A stretch of DNA of 64,000 nucleotides, from contig CAJINV010000006.1 in assembly GCA_905178155.1 (NCBI GenBank), forward strand, positions 3,968,130-4,032,129, given 5' to 3'. This DNA is from Amoebophrya sp. A120 (Eukaryota; Sar; Dinophyceae; Syndiniales; Amoebophryaceae). Positions 31,501 through 40,935 of the stretch are shown here, one piece after another. Position numbers and translations under genes: made by a program. The notes beneath the pieces are model-generated. The model searched no databases. It was not told where the DNA came from and worked only from the letters and a program-made list of their open reading frames with translations. Position 1 is the stretch's first letter, and each line of letters begins with the position of its first letter.

Positions 31501-34500
31501 GATATAACCCGCTCAGGTGTTACAATACTCAAAGCGGTTACAATAGAATATGGAAATCTGTGATGCAAGAGTGCATGATCTAGCCAACTCTCATAGGATT
31601 GCGCATGACAGGTTCCGGAGCCCCAAACAGCACTACAATCTGGCGAAATTTGTATTGCAAAAGGTGGAACGCTGTGCGAGTCTGGCAGGCTCATCATGCA
31701 ACACAAATTCCACATCCTATTGTAACGTTTGAGATGGTAACCGATTTGAGCAAGTCATACAGGAAACCCGGAGATTCTCCATGTAGTGCTGCCACTTCGT
31801 ATCGGTTATGAACTGCAAAAGTATCGTACTAGTAGTAATTGCAATACAAATTAGCTCAGCATTACAAATGGAATTTGTCGTGCTGTTTTGCCTTGGGGTG
31901 AAGATTTGTAATGCATGACTGCGATTACTACGAGTACGATACAACTTTTGCACAGGATATCGGTTTTCAGCTGCTCGTCTTGAATCGAGTCAATGTGCAT
32001 CGATTTGTCAATCTGCTCCTTCGCAGTGGCAGAGTTGAGAAGCATCTGGTGAACCACGGTGGGGCTGATGTTGCCAGTAGGTGTTGCATATCAAATGTAA
32101 AAATGTCTGGGTCTGGAAGATTGGAACTTGTGATGCTAACTTTGGACTCTAGAAAAATCTGTAATGCATGACCAGCAAGAGGAGTCTAGTTTGTGCTACG
32201 CGGGGAGGGCGTTTGTCATGCGGAGTAGGCATCAAGAAGTCCTCGCAAAATCTGTGATGCGCGATCGTGCATTACAGACATCCTGGGTCATGCAAAACAT
32301 GCATGACAAATCTCAGAATCTTCCATACCCAGACATTTTTACATTTGATATTGCGGAGTTGAGAAGCATCTGGTGAACCACGGTGGGGTTGATGCTGCCA
32401 GTAGGGTATGACACGCCCAACGTACCCAGAGGCCTAAATCCCATGGGGGATAAAAAAAAAATTTTTAGATAGTGCAGTAGAGCATTAGAAGTTGCATGCT
32501 TAAGTGAGCTGCTTTTCAATGTGCTGACCAATTCAGATAGCCAAGTAGGGCGCTTTTGAATGTTTGAAGGGGCCCACAGGGACATCTCTTTGGCCATGGA
32601 TTCGCCTGCGAATTCATGGGCCGAGGGAAGTTGATGCCTGGAGGCGACGCGTGTTATGCAAAGCATCGCCAGGCTGGGTGAGCTATTGCTTTTGCATGGG
32701 GATGATATTTGTCTGCAAGACCGATGGGGCGAGGCCTCCGAAACTCTGCAGCTGATGGGGATCGCTGCAGGGGGATCTCCTGTAGAGGGAGCATTTTTAA
32801 AAATTGCAAGGCGTCTACTTTGTCAAAAGAGAATCGTAGCAAATCGAATCCGTGGACCAGGAGAGTCCACTCCTGGGCTCCTTTCACCATGCCAAAGCGC
32901 CTTTTTTAGCTAGCTATCTAAATGAGTACCTAGCTCAAAAAGATCAAGCAGTTACATTAGAAATAGCGATCTACTTTGAAGTTAAATTTTTTTTCTTGAT
33001 CCCCCCTGGGTAAAAGGCCTTTGGGTACGTTGGGCGTGTCATATAGGGGTTGCAGTTCTCTCGGAGTTGAGAAGCATCTGGTGAACCACGGTGGGGCTGA
33101 TGCTGCCACTAGGTGCTGCAGTCGTTATTGCAGCCTCTGTTTCATCTCCTGCTGCAGTTTTGATTCCGGGAGGACTGTGGTCTCTGTGTCTGTCACTGTC
33201 TGCCCTGAACTTTAGCAAATTTGCCTGTTGTGATTTCCGTTGTTGCGCACGGAAGACGATTTCCCTGTTGTGCTTCTCGTTTTCTGCGCAGAGATGAACT
33301 TGATGCTGTTTTTTCATCTGCAGGAGGGATTGTGCATCATGTGCTGCGGGGGCATCAGAAACAGCTGAAGTAGTTGCACTTTTTGCCGGTTCCGTTGTAG
33401 ATGATGAAAACAGTTGTGTAATAGTACTCAGTGGGCTGCACCCGGCCATGAACACCTTTTCCATTTTTGGGTTGATCTGGTTCATGTCAAAGGCGAAAAG
33501 CGAGGCGTTGGTATTCTGAGAAAAACGGTCCCCACGAGGACCCCAGAGTTTGTAATGCAAATCTGCACGCCAAAAAAAGTTTTTCATGCGGAAAAACCCG
33601 TGAGAAGCATTTTCTAGTCGTGCTGTTTTGGAATTTGTGATGCTATACGATCGGCGTCACGCGCTACATCTGTGATGCTGCTGAACTAGCGCTGCGAGGT
33701 GGTCACGCTTGTCATGCGAAACAACCAAAGCTTGGTGATTTGTCTAGCAGATTTCCCATCTTGACTCTGGTGTCCTCGTGGGGACGTACTTAGGATAGTT
33801 GGTCAAGTGACACGCGACTTGGAAGAAGGTTTTTAAATATCAAAAGGAAAAATCCCCCCTCCCCATATCGAAACGAAATTTCTGATGCTGGATTTGCGTG
33901 CGCAAATCAGTCTGTCTTGCTGGAGAGGACTGCAGGCATATACCAAGCCTGGGTCGAGAGGTTTTGACGTAGGGGACTAGCATGACAGACGTCGGCCCTG
34001 TAAGCCCAACAGCATCACAACCCGCCGGCATAATGCGGCGGACTCTAAGGCTTTGCCTTCTTGCAAGACAGACAGGATTTGTGACCTCAAATCTGCATCA
34101 CAAATTTTCAGACGAATGCGTTTTCAATATGGAGAGGGGGGATTTTTCCTCTCAATATTAAAACACTGGCCCCAATTTCGATGTAGGCAGTGGCAGTGTT
34201 TCTTGTCCTCATCTCGGGGTAGTAGTTGCTTTCGCCGATTGTCGTGTCGCTGGACGAGGTCGTGGACCCTGGCACTTTTGTTCTTGACGGAGCTCCTGCA
34301 AGCGGTGGTCCTTTCACCAAGTAGATCAGCAGGTCCGTAAACGTCGCCGGTCTCGACGGTCGTGTTCGGCCCGGTTCGTGGGCTCCTGCGGAAGATGGAG
34401 ATGAAATACGATCGGTTTCCACTACCGTCCGATTCCGAGCGTACGGGTGAAAGTGCCCGACTAGTTTCTGCATGTCTGTCGGCTTCAAACCGTACCGGTC

Positions 34501-35285
34501 CGTATCCTGTGCAAAAGTATCGTGCTCGTAGTAATCGCAGTCATGCATTACAAATCTCCATCCCCAGGTAAAACAGCATGACAAATTCCGTTTGTCATGC
34601 TGAGCTAATTTGTATTGCAAGTACTACTAGTAAACGATGCTTTTGCAGTTCATAGTCCGGTGCTCTCACAGATTCGTACCAGTTGATCCAACGAGGGGAC
34701 TGTGGCAATTTCTGGATCTCTGCATCGGACTTCTGCATGACAGAATTCATATGGAAGCGTCAGGAACAGGATTGAAATCGTCAAAGTTGAAATAAGTAAC
34801 TTGTAATGCATAAAATCAACACCAGTAGGAAGCCCAATTCCCAAGCATTGCATGACAAATTTTCAGAGCACCGGTGGAATCCAATTTGTTATGCTGTTTG
34901 GGCACAGGCGACTGCTTTTGTCATGCTACTTCATCTTTAGCAGCTGTATTTCAAACCATAACAGGCTGACAGTCGGCCTCGCTTGCCATCCCAGCAAGAC
35001 AGGCACTTCATGCCTTGCATTTTATGCATGAGAAATCATTTCAACTCTGACGATTTCAAACCTGACGCTTCCATAATTCAGCAGCTGTGCGTAGAGGTTG
35101 TTGCTGTATAGCTCGTCCCGGGAAGTAGTTGATGGGCTTGTTTGCTCAATCCTCTCTGCCGCCACCTGCGAACAAGAAGTACAACTCCTGTCATGCACGA
35201 GGGCGAGAAGCACCAGCAAGCGCTGCGGTCGTGCTAAAATAGTACTACCCCCAGCACCACGGTGCGGCACCGGCCGAAGCCGCAT
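28505..35285 (-). CDS. large protein of unknown function with signal peptide and a triplicated exon motif
   Basis: Unrecognised, about 900 residues. The ATG at 35285 starts MRLRPVPHRGAG, followed by a signal-like LLVLLALVHDRSC. Exons run 35285-35076, 34749-34655, 34502-34158, 33837-33798, 33511-33044, 32406-32351, 32088-31970, 31806-31760 and 31502-31341. I infer a GT-AG intron at 30820-31340 joining GNTYRTVGDM to PFFISLPYYSDSIDLIEK. Then follow 30819-30448, 30238-30150, 29828-29452, 29194-29046 and 28734-28505. The second half sums to 1197 nt and lacks its own ATG, which supports one gene. The motif PTGSISPTVVHQMLLNS occurs three times in a row, each copy separated by an introner. An alternative is two genes, the first ending at 31221. 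Twelve introners lie inside. Confidence 0.55.
28735..29045. mobile_element. introner, family I
   Basis: Tips TATGGAACTGTCAGGATCG and ...TGACACTTCCATA; duplication CTTCA/CCTCA. Confidence 0.92.
29195..29451. mobile_element. introner, family B
   Basis: Tips TATGCATTGCAAATATGTC and ...TTTGCATTTGATA; duplication TTGCT/CTGCT. Confidence 0.92.
29829..30149. mobile_element. introner, family D
   Basis: Tips TACTGAGAGGAAAAATCCC and ...TTTTCCTTTTGATA; duplication GATTC/GATCC. Confidence 0.9.
30239..30447. mobile_element. introner, family J
   Basis: Tips TATCCAAGAAAAAAAATTG and ...CGTTTTTTCTTCGATA; flanks GCGGA/GAGAA diverged. Confidence 0.87.
30820..31200. repeat. duplicated splice-acceptor segment flanking a CACACCCC microsatellite
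   Basis: AAAGAAGGGCTGAACAAC occurs at about 30811, 31095 and 31128, and a longer copy (up to GCAAAACAATT) at about 30855-30875 and 31175-31195. Between them lies an (ACACCCC)n tract at about 30966-31036. The repeated segment includes the inferred intron acceptor (minus strand GTTCAG|CCC). Confidence 0.6.
31503..31759. mobile_element. introner, family H
   Basis: Tips TATAACCCGCTCAGGTG and ...TTGAGCAAGTCATA; exact duplication CAGGA. Confidence 0.95.
31807..31969. mobile_element. introner, family A
   Basis: Tips TATGAACTGC and ...GCACAGGATA; exact duplication TCGGT. Confidence 0.95.
32089..32350. mobile_element. introner, family B
   Basis: Tips TATCAAATGTAAAAATGTC and ...TTTTTACATTTGATA; duplication TTGCA/TTGCG. 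Separates exon repeats 2 and 3. Confidence 0.93.
32407..33043. mobile_element. introner-like element, family L, 637 bp, longest in the window
   Basis: Imperfect inverted repeats of about 45 bp start TATGACACGCCCAACGTACC; exact duplication TAGGG. The interior lacks the usual GCATNACAAA density and holds frames of 60-117 codons on both strands, for example 32656-32913 plus and 32654-32890 minus, with no recognised transposase motif. Removal restores the host frame between exon repeats 1 and 2. Confidence 0.93.
33512..33797. mobile_element. introner, family C
   Basis: Tips TATTCTGAGAAAAACGGTCC and ...GGACGTACTTAGGATA; exact duplication GTTGG. Confidence 0.94.
33838..34157. mobile_element. introner, family D
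   Basis: Tips TATCAAAAGGAAAAATCCC and ...TTTTTCCTCTCAATA; exact duplication TTAAA. Confidence 0.95.
34503..34654. mobile_element. introner, family A
   Basis: Tips TATCCTGTGC and ...GCAGTTCATA; exact duplication GTCCG. Confidence 0.95.
34750..35075. mobile_element. introner, family I
   Basis: Tips TATGGAAGCGTCAGGAACAG and ...TGACGCTTCCATA; exact duplication ATTCA. Confidence 0.95.
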
Positions 35286-36348
35286 TTTGGTCGTGTTTTG
35301 TTGAAACAACTGAAAGCTTCAGAATCAGAATCAGAAAGGTCTCGAAAACTGCGCGCTCCACCATCGAGCACACCAAAATCGTGGTGAGAGCCCGACGGTC
35401 TGGTCGCGAAACATCATGGCAACATCAGCAACCAACCAACAAACAAACAACAGTGGGAAAAAATAGCGATAGCGATGGCCCAACCTACCTACTTCCAGAG
35501 AGAAAGCCTTACCTACATACAGTAGTCGTAATTGCGATAGCAAAAGATGAAGAGCGTACCTAAATACAGATGAAAATAAACAACAACAGCAACCTACAGA
35601 CAAATGGAAAAGACGAATACTGCTCCTGATTGAAAATTGAAAACAAATGGAAATAGCGAAGAAATCGGCTAGAAGATAGTTGGCAGTAAAAGCTAGCAGC
35701 GCGCGCCTCACATAGCAACTAGATCCAGATTCACATACGAAAAGGAAAAACCGACCTCTCAGAGCGTAGCGGCTCGCTTTAAAGTTACAATTGCTTGATC
35801 TGCTCTGATGATCGCGAGTAAAACCTTGTGCAGCAATGATCTCAACATCAAGAACAACTACGCATGGTTTCTTTATTTCCATCCTGTATTGAAAGACGAC
35901 TCCGTGCGTTGGTTGCCGCACTTGTGTTTTTAGAGGTGTGAAATAATCCCGCAACTTCATTTGACGTCAAAGTCCTCTTCAGGCGAGGCCTGGAAAATTT
36001 CCTGTTTCGCAAAGAAATGAAAAACGGTTTTCAATAAACAATGCTACAGCTGCAGAAGGGGGTGTAAAGTTATATGATCTTCGTGTTTCTTGAATTCAGG
36101 AATCGGTACTACGTCGAAAATTCGGGTCGGCAATTCTACTCAAATGTGGTCGGGTCAACTTCAATTACTGTGATGGAAGAGACTACTACAATATGTTTAT
36201 CTATGTAAAAAGGAAACAAAAGAAATAAATTTGAAAATTATAAAAAGAACTGAAAAAGCGAACGGTTCAAACATGGTCCCCTTGTCTACGACATGCGACG
36301 TTGGTCAATATCCATCCTCCTCCGCTTCGCGGGATTTCGTGCACCTCC
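35286..36348. other. intergenic with one doubtful ORF
   Basis: No introners. A 209-codon minus-strand frame (35331-35960) starts at an ATG and is Cys/Phe/Leu-rich with several hydrophobic runs. It overlaps nothing else, but its composition looks like chance translation of A-rich intergenic DNA. I see no other gene. Confidence 0.35.
35331..35960 (-). CDS. doubtful hydrophobic ORF
   Basis: Uninterrupted 209-residue frame with hydrophobic runs (for example ALLAFTANYLLADFFAISIC). No motif or family is recognised and there are no introns or introners. It could be a small membrane protein or a spurious frame. Confidence 0.22.
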   Translation of the reverse strand: MKLRDYFTPLKTQVRQPTHGVVFQYRMEIKKPCVVVLDVEIIAAQGFTRDHQSRSSNCNFKASRYALRGRFFLFVCESGSSCYVRRALLAFTANYLLADFFAISICFQFSIRSSIRLFHLSVGCCCCLFSSVFRYALHLLLSQLRLLYVGKAFSLEVGRLGHRYRYFFPLLFVCWLVADVAMMFRDQTVGLSPRFWCARWWSAQFSRPF

Positions 36349-37056
36349 TCACTCGTCGCCATAATACATCCCGTTGTCCCCAATTTCGGCCACACCGGCG
36401 TCCTTCAAAACAGCGTCTTGCTGAAAAGCATGAGAAACAACCGCCGGGTGTTCTACTGCGGCGCTTCTTTCAACCACCGGCGAAGAAAGTTGTTCAGCAT
36501 GATTTTGATGTTCTGCGGGGGACTCAACATGGAGGTGGGCAGGAGCGTTCTCCACATCCACACTTGATGTTTCATGATGTGCTGCAGTGTTTGCCTCTTC
36601 GGATGTGCCAGCAAATTTGGAGAGAAACGAAGAAACCCACGAGACGAGGTTAGAAGTTGTACTTGCACCGTCATGAAGATCCTCTTCGTCATCCTCCTCA
36701 TCTCCCGCTGGAGGTGGTAAATCGTCCCTACGTTGCAGAAATTTCCGCTCCCAGACGACCTTCTTTTTCTTCTTTTTCACGACCCGTTTCTTGTTCTTTT
36801 GCGAGACAGGTGGATGAGGCTGGTCAAACTCGTCGGGCTCATCATCGTTCTCTGCATCGTGGTCATGGTCTGCAATACCACCTGTAGTCTCCGGCTCGTC
36901 CGGCGGCGGAATGTCGTCCCTTCGTTGGAGGAATTTCCGCTCCCAGGCACGGACGGCGACAGTGTTGTAGTGCAGCAGCAGCCCAGCCGTAGTGCAGAAA
37001 ACGCCGTTGCGGAGGGGAAGAGATTTCATATTGCGAGGTGGAGGGCGGGGTGCCAT
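36349..37056 (-). CDS. acidic protein with N-terminal hydrophobic segment and an internal repeat, unknown
   Basis: Intronless 235-residue frame from an ATG at 37056. A basic N-terminus precedes a mildly hydrophobic NGVFCTTAGLLLHYNTVAV, which could be a signal or transit element. The motif WERKFLQRRDD(I/L)PPP occurs twice, around residues 37-52 and 102-117, separated by a long acidic run and a poly-Lys stretch. The C-terminal half is Glu/His/Ala-rich. No family is recognised. It is the only apparently complete gene here without an introner, which may reflect low expression, youth or misprediction. Confidence 0.5.
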   Translation of the reverse strand: MAPRPPPRNMKSLPLRNGVFCTTAGLLLHYNTVAVRAWERKFLQRRDDIPPPDEPETTGGIADHDHDAENDDEPDEFDQPHPPVSQKNKKRVVKKKKKKVVWERKFLQRRDDLPPPAGDEEDDEEDLHDGASTTSNLVSWVSSFLSKFAGTSEEANTAAHHETSSVDVENAPAHLHVESPAEHQNHAEQLSSPVVERSAAVEHPAVVSHAFQQDAVLKDAGVAEIGDNGMYYGDE

Positions 37057-38056
37057 GGTTTGTATCTGAAGTATTTGTAGTCGTACTCTGCTCGTATGGA
37101 AAATTCAAAACCGAAGAGAAGAAGATGACAGGGGGTCTCTTCATAGAGAGTGCGAAATTATAAAGATGGGGTTTCTTTTGCGCCTTCGTTGGATCCGCCT
37201 CGATAACAGCGCTGATGTTTGTTTTAGACAAGAATAAAATTTGCTTTGCAATCAAAAAGCGTGGCTCGTCGTGACTGTCTACTTTTACAACACAACTACT
37301 CTGACAAGACGGTTACATATTATGAGCGGCGTTGGCAGTACGACCTGCAACTCGCGACGAAAAGCACCGACATACTTTCATTGTCGTGAAAAACCGATTT
37401 ATAATATAGTACCTACTGCGGAGACGAGCAAACTACCGAGGATCATGGCAACTACATGAATAGAGGCAGACCAACGAACCTGCATTGGTCCAACTACGAG
37501 AGCAGGACAACACTGCAGAAGAACGTTGCAGCACTCCAAGAAACCGATGAATTTTGTTGAGAGAACCGGAAATCTTCTAAGTGCCGACACAAACTACCGA
37601 GAGCGTCAACGATAACGAGGTAGCACTCCTAAACCGAGCAGTTTATTCTCATGACTTCTTTGTAGCTGGTATAGAAGAAAAAGTGCTTCCAGTGGTATTG
37701 GGAAGGAGCTTCCCATGGGAAGGATTGTGGTCCTACTGGAAATAACCCGTGACACAGCTGTGGTTCGCAGTGCTGTGATTGACAAAGCCAAACTCACGAC
37801 AGGACTAGGGAGGTGGACACCGTTCCTCCTACCATCAACATGTTTGAAATGCTTCTGCGGATAGGAAGCAGCTACTAGGGCAGCTCATGGAGTCGTCATT
37901 CGCTGTAGTGATCATCGATTTTCATTTGCAGGAACGATATTAGTACAAGAAGTCTTCATCGCTTGTAGTTGCGGTCGTGTAGAACTGCAATTCACAGCTT
38001 GTTCACAATCCTGGTCGATTTCCACTTTCCGACTTTTTCAACCATATCGATCAGTA
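37057..38056. other. intergenic, no gene recognised
   Basis: About 1 kb with no introners or convincing ORF, between an acidic-protein start and the DPH5 stop. Confidence 0.4.
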
Positions 38057-39611
38057 TCATCGAAAGTACTCCAAAAACTCCAATTCGCACTCGTGCAACT
38101 CGTACGCAGGAATGACCAGAGCGTGCAGTGGCGGTCCGAAGTCAAAATCCATCAACTTGGCCGCATCACCGACCTTAATCACCTGATCCACTGCGCCAAT
38201 CCTTGCCACCCCGATCAGATTCTTCTCCGATTCCAGGTCAAATTCTTGCTCACTGTCGAACAATTCGTGCTCCTCTCGTGCAGCTCTTTGTTCGCTTATT
38301 TCTCCTGACGACGACGGTGTTGTGTCTACTGACTTGGCCTCCAGTCCTGCTGGCGATGATTTCGACTTGTCGTCTTTTTCACAAGTCTTCCTGTTCCTTG
38401 CGATTTCCACCAATTGCTCCATATGCATTGCAAAAGCATCGCACTGGCACTACTAGTAGAAGTCGCATTACAAATTCGGCCAGCATGACAAATGGAATTT
38501 GTCATGCTGCTTCACCTTGGGATGGAAATTGGTAATGCATGAGTGCGATTACTGTACGAGTACGATACTTTTGCACAGGATACTCCAACGCCTGTCCCAC
38601 AGTCATGTACCGTGGTGGCTCGAACACGTTGAAAATGCCCCGTTTCATGTTCAACATCGACCGTTCCTTCACTTGAATGTCCAGCAGACACAGCGTGTGC
38701 AAATTCATGCGGCGATTCGCGATAATTTTATCATAAAAGCTCTCCGGCCGCCAGCTGTTTTGCCAGAAGGGGAGGGAAACTGTTTCTCCGAACCGGTAGA
38801 GCTGGAGTCCACAGGAGGAGATCGCGTTCATAATGCTGGCGTTGTGTACCACCTCGTAGCGCAATTTCTTCTTATCGAATGCAAACATGTCTGGGTCTGG
38901 AACCATGCAAGGTTTGCCATGCACATTTTGCATGACTCCTGATGTCTGTGATGCATGCCCTAGCATCACAGATTTTGTGAGGGCTTCTTGATGCCTACAC
39001 CGCATGAGAAATGCTCCTTCGCCTTGGCAAAAACTGGAGCTCTTTTGCTGTTCATGCAATACAGATTTTTGTGGAATCGAGACGCAGCATGACAAGTTGC
39101 ATCCTTCCACACACACACATATTTGCAATGCGTACTTCTCCTTGCACCGAAGAATTAAATCCGTGTGCGTCGTCGCACACAGGGCGTCGCCGACCACGAG
39201 AAAAGCGACTTTTTTCCCCTGTTCGACCTTGTCCAGAATCTCCTTTCCCGATTCCACCAGTTCCCGGTCGGCTAAGAGGATTTGCTTCTCGGGGTACAAG
39301 TGGAAAAGTTGCTGCGCGGATGTTTCGCCGTTTTGCAGCTCCAGGATATCATCAAGAACGTGCTCCTGCTCTGGTGTTGTTTCCGTAGCTTGTTGATGTT
39401 GTTCCGTTTCTAGTGCATGTTCTTGACCACCGACGTCTTCGTTCACTTTCCTCCTCGTCGCTTCGTCGCGTGAAGAGGTGTTGGACGCAGCTGCGGGCAA
39501 GATCGCCGTGTAAGCGTCTAGATAGACGAAGTCCGCTTGCTCAATCACCTTTTTTCCCCGGAGGGTGACGTCCTCGGCAGAACCGAGGCCCAGGCCGACG
39601 AGGGACAACAT
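38057..39611 (-). CDS. DPH5: diphthine methyl ester synthase (DPH5)
   Basis: S-adenosylmethionine-dependent methyltransferase of the diphthamide pathway; it modifies the conserved histidine of elongation factor 2 in the cytosol. Exons 39611-39135, 38872-38583 and 38421-38057 sum, after dropping two duplication copies, to 1122 nt, or 373 residues plus stop. Family landmarks are MLSLVGLGLGSAEDVTLRGK, DFVYLDAYTAIL, KKVAFLVVGDALCATTHTDL, YEVVHNASIMNAISSCGLQL, FGETVSLPFWQNSWRPESFY, LHTLCLLDIQVKE, FEPPRYMTVGQALEQL, the glycine/alanine-rich VARIGA, and FGPPLHALVIPAYELHECEL. An acidic Glu/Thr/Gln-rich insert of about 60 residues follows TAIL, and a second insert precedes the C-terminal domain. Both introner junctions fall inside conserved blocks and splice exactly. 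The identity is firm. Confidence 0.95.
38422..38582. mobile_element. introner, family A
   Basis: Tips TATGCATTGC and ...GCACAGGATA; exact duplication CTCCA. In DPH5 between QALE and QLVE. Confidence 0.96.
38873..39134. mobile_element. introner, family B
   Basis: Tips TATCGAATGCAAACATGTC and ...TTTGCAATGCGTA; exact duplication CTTCT. In DPH5 between LRCKEK and KLRYEVV. Confidence 0.96.
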
Positions 39612-40886
39612 TTTGATTTTATTTCTGTAGCGTCGTGTCGGATAAAAGCCTTGATACTGCAAAAAGAAGAACTGCAGGGGAAGTAAATGCAGAAGTTGCA
39701 GCGAACAAGACTTTGACGATAGTACAATAGACGGTCGCGCGATAATCGAAGATGAAACTCTTCTCAAATGACTCAGCACATCTGCCCGAGTGCTTTAAGA
39801 ATTTCTCGCCTGTTCGAGGATGTTCAAAATTCAGGATTTTTGACTGCAGGAGAGTAAAGCGCTGTGTAGTTCCGGATCATTGACGTTGTTCGATCTCCTA
39901 TTTCCAGTAGATCCTGCTTTGTACAAACAGAAAGCGAGCGCGAGTTGTGCAGCTCTGCCAACATGCGTGGTGATCTCTAGTTCTAGCAGTCGACGGGGCC
40001 CGACATCAGGGACAAGTTAACTCAGAGCCGCCGTTTTGTGTTGATCGTGATCTCGCCCTCCTGCTGATCAAGCGCCATTGAAGATGTTGTGGCAAATCAT
40101 TTTTTGTGGTGCTGGGTGGATCATTTTGGCTCTATTTCTAAAAAGACCTCGTCACGTAAGTAAGTACGTAGTTTGTTCGCTTCACCTTCAAGGCGCTGCT
40201 GCTTGTACGCTGCCTTCTATCGATAGTGCAGCTGTAGTCGACAGCATGCGCACAGATTTGATGAACATCACTTTAGAATTTCCAGAGGAGTAGCGGTGCA
40301 GTAGAGCAGAGTTGCTTCAATCTACGATCTCTTTTGGTCCCTCGAACCGTTCACCATTTGTACTTTCTTTTGTTCCAGTCTGCTACTGCAGGAGAGGGAC
40401 TATAGCGGGGATCTGCTGGCGTTAAAGTTCATCCTTTCCAAGAGTAGTAGTTGTACCGCTCTTGATTCATGTAGTTGCGTAGTAGAATTCCACTTACAAC
40501 CCCGTTGTAAGGTGGCAAGTGCTAGTCTCCTAACAGCAACTACTTACCGTCACCTATCCTGTCCATTCCCACTTCTGCCCATCCGGTCTGCAATATACTG
40601 CCGAGCGGAGTGCAATTATCCAGCAGAAAAAAAGCACAACCATACCAAAAGAATTTATGTATGAACTTGTACTTGCGTTTCTGATAGCGCTATGGCCAAT
40701 ACAGCTACAGGCAATTGATTCTCTGTCATGCGGAAAGTAGCAGCACTTCTGCTAGGTGTTGACTAGAAGAACCGGAGACAGACCAAAGAAATGTGTCATG
40801 CTGATAATTTTCTGTGACACTACTACAACCTGCAACACAAATTTCTTTTTTTTCCTGCTATGGGTGTTGTGCTTTCTTGTTGGATA
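39571..40886. repeat. tandem segmental duplication, unit 1
   Basis: Left copy of a duplicated segment. It runs from DPH5 codon ~12 through its upstream region and shares AACCGAGGCCCAGGCCGACG and many later blocks with unit 2, with scattered substitutions and indels. The unit is about 1.3 kb. Confidence 0.88.
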
Positions 40887-40935
40887 GCAGAACCGAGGCC
40901 CAGGCCGACGAGGGACAACATTTTGATTTTTTTAT
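40834..40935 (-). pseudogene. DPH5 5' fragment fused to a relic of the upstream gene's 3' end
   Basis: The minus-strand frame from the ATG at 40931-40929 gives MLSLVGLGLGSA, identical to the DPH5 N-terminus, then continues as IQQESTTPIAGKKRNLCCRL, which is the duplicated tail of the neighbouring gene. It lacks all catalytic motifs. This is the junction of the tandem duplication. Confidence 0.8.

Larger units (their letters stand above)
32014..33117 (-). repeat. threefold exon repeat separated by introners
   Basis: A ~55-bp coding unit (minus strand GGCAGCATCAGCCCCACCGT then GGTTCACCAGATGCTTCTCA) occurs at about 33057-33112, 32351-32400 and 32026-32074. The copies differ by a few bases (SGSIS, TGSIN, TGNIS). 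The intervening DNA is exactly one introner in each gap. Confidence 0.85.
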
